Under the pieces are notes generated by a model. It saw nothing but the letters and a program-made list of their open reading frames with translations, did not search any database and was not told where the DNA came from. A stretch of 64,000 nucleotides of DNA from Ascaris suum (lineage: Eukaryota > Nematoda > Chromadorea > Rhabditida > Ascarididae): NCBI GenBank assembly GCA_013433145.1, contig CM024168.1:5340184-5404183 (forward strand), written 5' to 3'. A program made the translations under genes and the position numbers. Within the stretch, counting starts at the first letter, position 1; every line of letters begins with the position of its first letter. This document shows positions 54,557 to 64,000 of the stretch, piece after piece.

Positions 54557-57500
54557 AATTCGTTTATATATAATATCATAGGCCAAGAGGAGAAACACAG
54601 TGCAAGTGAGAAGTAAATTAAGACATATTTGTTCAATAATGAAAGAACATTTAGGAATAGACATGACTTTGTTTACCTTCATATGACTACAGCGTTGCTC
54701 ATCACGCTCAAAGGAAGAAATTTTTACTCTTGAATTGGCTTTGTGTCACCGAGAATTCCCTTCTTGAAGTGGTCTTAATGTAGATCGACTAACGCCGTGT
54801 ACTGTGTGAATTTGACGCTTTCCTCTGCTGTTTAAATAAATCTGTTCCTTGGAATTGAGCAGAATGGAATAGAATAGAATAGATATACATTGAAATTGCA
54901 AACCTTTAGAAGTATTTTGTCCACGTGAATTTCCCCTCCGTACTCTTATCATTGCTTCGACATTTCTTACATCATTTATCAGATCTCATGGTCGTTTTTT
55001 CCAGTTATTTTACATCACTTTTTGGCACACTGTCAACCGAACGCCTTTTGTATGGTTATCTCCACCGACATCATCTGTATATTTAGCTCTACATGTCGTG
55101 ATAGTGTGGAATGTGGTCTGTGGTGTTTTTGTGGTTTCGCACCTATCAACGTAGGTGTAAAACCGTCGTTCGTTTCATACCTTCGAATTCGTTCCATGAC
55201 ATGTTTCGTGGATGATGCAGTATAATTCCTCGGTGTTTTATTCGCAAGAGAGCTCTTCTACTGGTTGCGTACCTGTTCTTGAACGGCTCATGTGCATAAG
55301 AAGGAATGAAACTCGAAAACAGTATTTTAATGAGTGAAACCGTTGTCTTTCCATATAATTATTTATAGCTGAGGATGGGGTGTTTCTGTGGTGCAGGATT
55401 GATCCCAATATGGAGATTTGTTTCCATCAGCTGACCCCAACTGCTTATGGTCTTCTCTAAACAATTGCCACTAATTTCTGTGACATTCGCGTAATCGACT
55501 GGTCGGTTAGTGCAAGCGGAAAAAGTTCTTGGAAAACGTTTCTTATATTTTCTTCTTCCTTTCATCACGTTTTCTTCATTCGTTATTTATTCATTGACTC
55601 TAGAGACGAAAGTGTTCTGCTATTATTAATTTTCCATTTATTTATACTTATAGGAAATTATATTTATTAAAAGGTATACCTTGTTATTACTGGTTGTATG
55701 TTCCTTCAAAAACTCTCCTTCACATTGACTATACCAAGCCAACGGGTAACGGTTAATTGTTCTGCTTACAGGAAGATGGCGTTGTTTTGTTTTATCTGTT
55801 CAGCGGATGTATAAGTCTGTGTGCTCTTTACCTGGACGTACCTTGCATCTGTCTTTGTGTGTATACCTTTATGTGTCCTAATGTATGCCCGTCGGTGTGT
55901 CCTTGCATGTGGGTATGTGTGTGTATGGTTGTGCGTGTTTATATATATGGTGAATCGCTGTACTTTTGTTGTTTGCTGTCACTCAGCGATGCATTTCGAT
56001 TCGTCATAAATCTGTCTAACATTCTCTTCCCTCTCAATGCTCCAATCAACTATCAAATATCTCACGCTTACTAAGAACTCATACTTTTCAGCTGTGTTTC
56101 ATCTCTTTACGTATCATTCCTTAGCATTCAGCGACATCTGTTTCATCAGCTTAACTGAGCGTAGTGATGAGAGGCTCGTGAGGGAGCCGATTCTTTCATT
56201 CTATAATCGAACTGAAATTCCAGCATTTCCGAGCAGTTACAAATATTTGACGTCCAATTTTTGATAGATATAAAGCTAACTGTGTCATGATGGATGAATG
56301 TATAAAGGAGATAATCTGATTATCGTTGAAAACATTAGCCCTTATCTAATTTGTTGGAGATTAACTATATCATTGTGGCCTATGTTTGTGCCTTATGCGA
56401 TTTCTTTTGGCGACTTATTGCCCAATTCCTTGCTTTCTATTTTGTGATCACTGTCTCATTATAATCTCTGCGAAATATTATGCATCGGGTTCATATTCTT
56501 TTGCTGAATATATCGGATTAATGCTGAATGGACGGGTTGGGCCTAAAACTTGAGGGGAAATTGTTGTTACTGAAAGTCGTTCCTTCGAAGCAGCACCATT
56601 TTTCTCTGTTTTGTCATCAAAAGCAAATGATCACTTGGTCAGCTATCATTGTTTTGTATCCACTGAATATTGTTTAGAATGCTGAGATGCTCCATCTTAT
56701 TGCTTGATTTCGAGGAGATCACACCACTTGTTTTTGGTGAGTGATTGATTTCACGCCAGAGCACTTCCTCTTCTTCCTTTCACATTTTCCATCCCTCCTC
56801 CCACTCCCAGTCATTCCTACATGAAAAAGCATAAAAACAACCATGGTGGCCTGCATATATATGGTTACTGCACTGATTGTGGTTACCGAACAGTAACGAT
56901 GTGTCTCGGGCGTCAGCGTCGTTCTATTTACGTTGAAGGAATATCGATTCACTGTATGCGATAATCTCGTGAAATTTTCATTTGCTTCATCGAAGACGAA
57001 GGCAAGGGAAGGGAAGTGTGCGACTGCATTTCTGCCGTCTGAAATTCGTGGACAAAGTGTCAGGAAATAGGAATGTAGGCAGCAAGAGAAAGTAAGTGAA
57101 AAACAGTGGAATTATAACTAGTTCATTTCCCTGCCCTCCACGTATATATGTATAAATCCAATGATGAGTAGGTGATCAAGAGTGCTGTACTATATGGTGG
57201 GATTGTAAAAGACTGGTGGTGTATGTTGCTAAATAGGATAATGATAGCGATAATGACACGAAAAGTGAACTTTTATAGCGATAACGCGTTGACAGTAGTG
57301 ATGATAACAGATCAAAATGTATATCGCTCGATAACCACAATAGAACGATCTGCATTGCAACCAAAACTTGATTGGACGAGGGTAATTTCAGAAGTTTTTT
57401 CGTTAACGGGTCGGAACGGTTCAATAATAACTGAATTTCGACTTTAACAGAAAAGACGACCCTACAGATATTTTTCAATCGGCAAAAATCAATCAGACCG

Positions 57501-57666
57501 CAGCCATCGTTCTATTAAAATGTTATTTATAGCAAGTATAGCATGCAATCTGGTTAATTGTGAACAGTTACGCTTCAGTTATTTAATAACCGCCATATCT
57601 GAAACCATTTCGGAACGTTAATGTGTATAACATCATCGTAGCCATGCCCGAATGTGTTGTTTTCAG
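54557..57666. other. Stretch without a recognised gene
   Basis: No exon, RNA gene or repeat array stands out. A 91-codon plus-strand frame at 57172-57447 could be chance. Its in-frame GTAATT after DWTR would join the next candidate exon in a different frame from the one preferred below. Confidence 0.5.
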
Positions 57667-58087
57667 ATCCTTCGCCAGATGAGAGGTCAGAACCGCGTTG
57701 TAAAAACGCTGCAAAAGTGAGACGTCGGAAGAGAAGTCGAAAGAGGGTAAGGGGTGGGAAAGCTAGAGGTTGTTTAGTTCGACAATTTGCGTGTGCTGAA
57801 AAGTACCGTACAAATGCTGGGAAATGAAGACAGTATTTGAATAAAGTAGAAATTGATCAAATAGTGAGCCACTTCAGATGGCGACACATAGTTCAACAAT
57901 AATGAATAAGTGCGAAAAGTTAAGAAAGGAGCATCTCGAATCGCAATTTGAAATCCGAAAGAAAAGAGAACTGCAAGAACATAAGAAAAGCCTGCAGCTT
58001 GAAACGGATGAATATTTAAGGTTCAGACAACGTTTTCGCGTCCTTGAAGATCGTCCTGCACCACTCTTTGCATTACCCGGGATTTAA
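57667..58087 (+). CDS. Candidate last two exons of a small charged helical protein
   Basis: An acceptor tgttttcag opens exon 57667-57746 (PSPDERSEPRCKNAAKVRRR then KRSRKR, strongly basic), ending AGG|GTAAGG. After a 131-base intron with acceptor ccacttcag, exon 57878-58087 continues in the matching phase for 69 codons to TAA. This part is dominated by a Lys/Glu/Arg-rich segment (EKLRKEHLESQFEIRKKREL and onward) likely to form a long helix or coiled coil, ending PAPLFALPGI. The ATG at 57878 could equally be a start codon. Another frame in the first exon ends in TGA after 17 codons. No family recognised. Confidence 0.35.
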
Positions 58088-58526
58088 TCTTCTTGCTGAG
58101 ATCACTGAATTATAAGTGGGGCACGTTCAGGAAGCTGATAGTCGGATTTGCGGCATGAATAGCCTCAGGTAAACCGAGGGAATTCCTTTATGGCTGACTA
58201 AAAGCATCTCATCCTAACTGCGCAGGAACATCGTTAAATGTGAGAGAGGTCTGTACAAAACAAATTGAGGATAGAATACGAGATGTCCATTGACGTCTGT
58301 ACCGAACTCGACGGCCACATTTATCTGTGTAATGAAGAGGTGTTCAAAATTTTGCTTCATTTGACTACAGGGAACACTAAACACAAAAAGCAACTTTAAT
58401 GTGAACCCTTCTGCGCCGTTTTCTTACTACTCCCTCTCTTTGAAATTTATATCTTGTGTGATAGCCGTTCAAAAATGGCTTATGATGTGACTAGTTGATG
58501 CTTTTGTATGGGCTCGTGAGCGGCGT

Positions 58527-60550
58527 TCATTCAAAAGGCATCGCTAACCCCTTTTTCTGCATCGTTACCAGTTGATCTTTCACACGCTTCGCAACCTTCA
58601 AAACAGTCCCATATATTGATCCTTCGAGCACCTTCGATTCGGAACGAGGTAGTCTTATTTTTCGGCTTTGCCATTCAACCGATTCACTGTTGTATATCTT
58701 GTCCTTTTTCTCATCGTGAATCGCCGGCATTGACGTCGCCACTGCTGCTAATAATTCATCCATCAGGCATACATATAAAGTCTTCGCCACTTTCATTTAA
58801 TTCTTGATCGATTCCGGGACGGAAATCAAATTCCGCTAAGATTTCCGGCACATACGAACTGAGGATCATTGTTGTTTTCAGCACTGCCGTTCAGGTTTTC
58901 TGCCGAAATTTCGCATATTTGGCACTTTCGACTCCGACTCATTAGCTTTTTCACTAGTCTCCGACTTCTCTGTGCCTCCTTCCGGCGTGGTTTAAGTTGC
59001 AGAATTGTCTAATTTTTCCTGTATAATCGGTTAATATGTGTGACAAAATTTCCGACATTGTTAAGACCTTCCTTCCTTTGGGTCGTTGTTTTAGAGGTTA
59101 GCAATCGTTTATTTCAAACATGATTCTTTTTTTAGCCCACTATCTTTCTAAAAGCTTGCATGTCTCGCGTTTTTACTTTGTAAGGATAATAGGGACAATA
59201 TTATTGGAAGCTTATACGACCTCTTCAGAGAATATATCTTTCGCTTCGTTTACATCACCCTGCAAAATCCCGGCCGCGTAATGCATCGCACTTTATATCG
59301 TGGACCACTGGGTTTAAAGTGTTCGGAAATATTTTTTCATATTCGCTTACGAATTTTAACGAAATCGGAAGCTGTTTTGATTGCAAAGTTGTTTCCGTTC
59401 TATACAGCTAGAAATGTGACCACTAAAGCATAAGTCGGAAGTAAACTTTGTTGTTAAATTGCTTGCATGTGATCGGCGTGCACCTCATTAACGTTTTCTT
59501 ATGGTTTTATTATCGGTTCTTGGAAAATAGATATTCGCGAAACGGTGAACTTCAAAAACTGGAGTTAATGATGCCAATGAAAGTTGATGTTTTAACGCTT
59601 GAGCATTCGCTGATTGAAGCATTATCTCAGTGGTGTTGGAGCGAAGTGATTTTGGCGATTAGTGCTTTATAGAATGCGGATTCTATTTTGCTCATTTTTG
59701 AGCCCAACTCCTTTAACAGCGTAGTCCAGCAATTTAAAAAAGAAGATTTTTTAAACCAAGCGGCGATAGTTTCCCCATTCCCCGCAAAGACGCTGTTTAA
59801 AGCAGAGGAGCACATGGTAACTATCCGATCCGAAAGTTTTTTTTTCTCAGCTAGGTTTAGCAAATATCCAAGATCTCTAAGTTTTTTTGATTGATGATGT
59901 TTTCCCTTGCTAAACTTTCTTTGGTTAAAGAACTGCTAATCAGAAAATAAATGAGCAACGAGCATGCACAAATCCTCATCATTGCCCATTTCACTCGCTG
60001 CGGACTGTGTTTTCCCTTTTTTGGTTGTAAATCGTTTTAGGCTGTGTATGATTTAAAAAAAAAATTCTCGCGTATAGAAGGAACAACTTGGCGAAGATCT
60101 TATCGCTGTTCATTTTCATAGCAAGTGAGCTTCTTCATAGCTGAACTTGACCGATTGGATTTTTCCATTACGAAATACTTTGTCACTATTTGTTTCTGCG
60201 GTGACATTTGTTTTACCGATTCACTTGCCGCATAACTGTCCTTCTGCATTTTCGTGTCCTTCTGAAGCTTTGAATGTAACGACGTTGAATCTTTTATTTT
60301 TCTTAAGCACCATCTGTTCTGATTGGAAGAATGTTTGCGAACCTATCTTGATGTTAAATTTGCCTGTTTATTTTCACGGAATGGGTGCTGAGTTGAGGTT
60401 TTCAACGGTGTTTGAAAGATTGTGGATGGCTTCTTTTCCAGGACCAAGAGGTCCTTCCAGATAAGAAACACTAAGGCAAAGCTGCATAATTTCGTTCTCC
60501 TATACTCTGCTGAAGTTTCGCTCCTTCGGTAGTAGACTGAATGCAACTCG
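58527..60550 (-). pseudogene. Decayed intronless coding sequence of unknown family
   Basis: On the minus strand, protein-like segments follow one another in changing frames, broken by stops and frameshifts. Approximate positions are 60530-60380 (GPLGPGKEAIHNLSNTVENL), 60370-60130 (TGKFNIKIGSQTFFQSEQM, two or more in-frame stops), 59863-59627 (MLNLAEKKKLSDRIVTMCSS, MSKIESAFYKALIAKI), 59645-59508 (EIMLQSANAQALKHQLSLAS), 59410-59345 (FAIKTASDFVKIRKR), 59295-59215 (YAAGILQGDVNEAKDIF), 59000-58890 (TEKSETSEKANESESKVPN), 58870-58765 and 58763-58527 (MDELLAAVATSMPAIHDEKK to LAMPFE, stop). The residues are rich in Lys, Glu and Ser. I cannot name the parent; a processed pseudogene or a degenerate transposon reading frame are both possible. 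Confidence 0.4.

Positions 60551-64000
<3,450 letters not shown>

Noticed and set aside
57172..57447. Plus-strand ORF as the upstream exon of the 57.67 kb candidate
   Set aside because: Its possible GTAATT donor is in phase 0, which would force a frame with TGA after 17 codons in the next exon and disconnect it from the charged last exon.

Overview
The window is eukaryotic and almost certainly from a nematode. It is AT-rich and gene-poor. It carries one clearly recognisable gene, split by 11 introns, and the encoded protein is closest, as far as I can recall the family, to nematode mitochondrial glycerol-3-phosphate dehydrogenase. A 22-base sequence at 35930-35951 differs from nematode spliced leader 1 at only two positions and is followed directly by a GT donor, which also fits a nematode. 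Introns of 0.46-1.3 kb suggest a parasitic chromadorean rather than a compact Caenorhabditis-type genome. I cannot name the species.

Region 1 (about 1-12.0 kb, + strand): twelve consecutive exons encode the last 627 residues of FAD-dependent mitochondrial glycerol-3-phosphate dehydrogenase (GPD2 family), ending in two EF-hands and a TAA stop at 12029-12031. The mitochondrial targeting sequence and the N-terminal dinucleotide-binding GxGxxG region (about 100 residues) lie on exons upstream of base 1. Reading frame and splice phase close exactly at all eleven junctions. Two introns (1993-2453 and 9995-10698) are GC-AG rather than GT-AG.

Region 2 (about 12.0-57.6 kb): about 45 kb with no gene I can identify. 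It holds long (TA)n tracts, other simple repeats, diverged minisatellites (20.4 and 36.1 kb), tRNA-like SINE relics, CpG-dense islets (25.3 and 37.2 kb), the spliced-leader-like sequence and a compound direct plus inverted repeat (53.5-54.5 kb). A few splice-compatible ORFs (22.4-22.6 and 24.25-24.86 kb, minus strand) are low-confidence exon candidates.

Region 3 (about 57.6-64 kb): a possible two-exon gene for a small, highly charged helical protein (57.67-58.09 kb, +), then about 2 kb on the minus strand that looks like a decayed, apparently intronless coding sequence broken by frameshifts and stops (58.5-60.55 kb), then non-coding sequence with another (TA)n tract. No operon, CRISPR array, rRNA, intact tRNA or intact transposase was seen.
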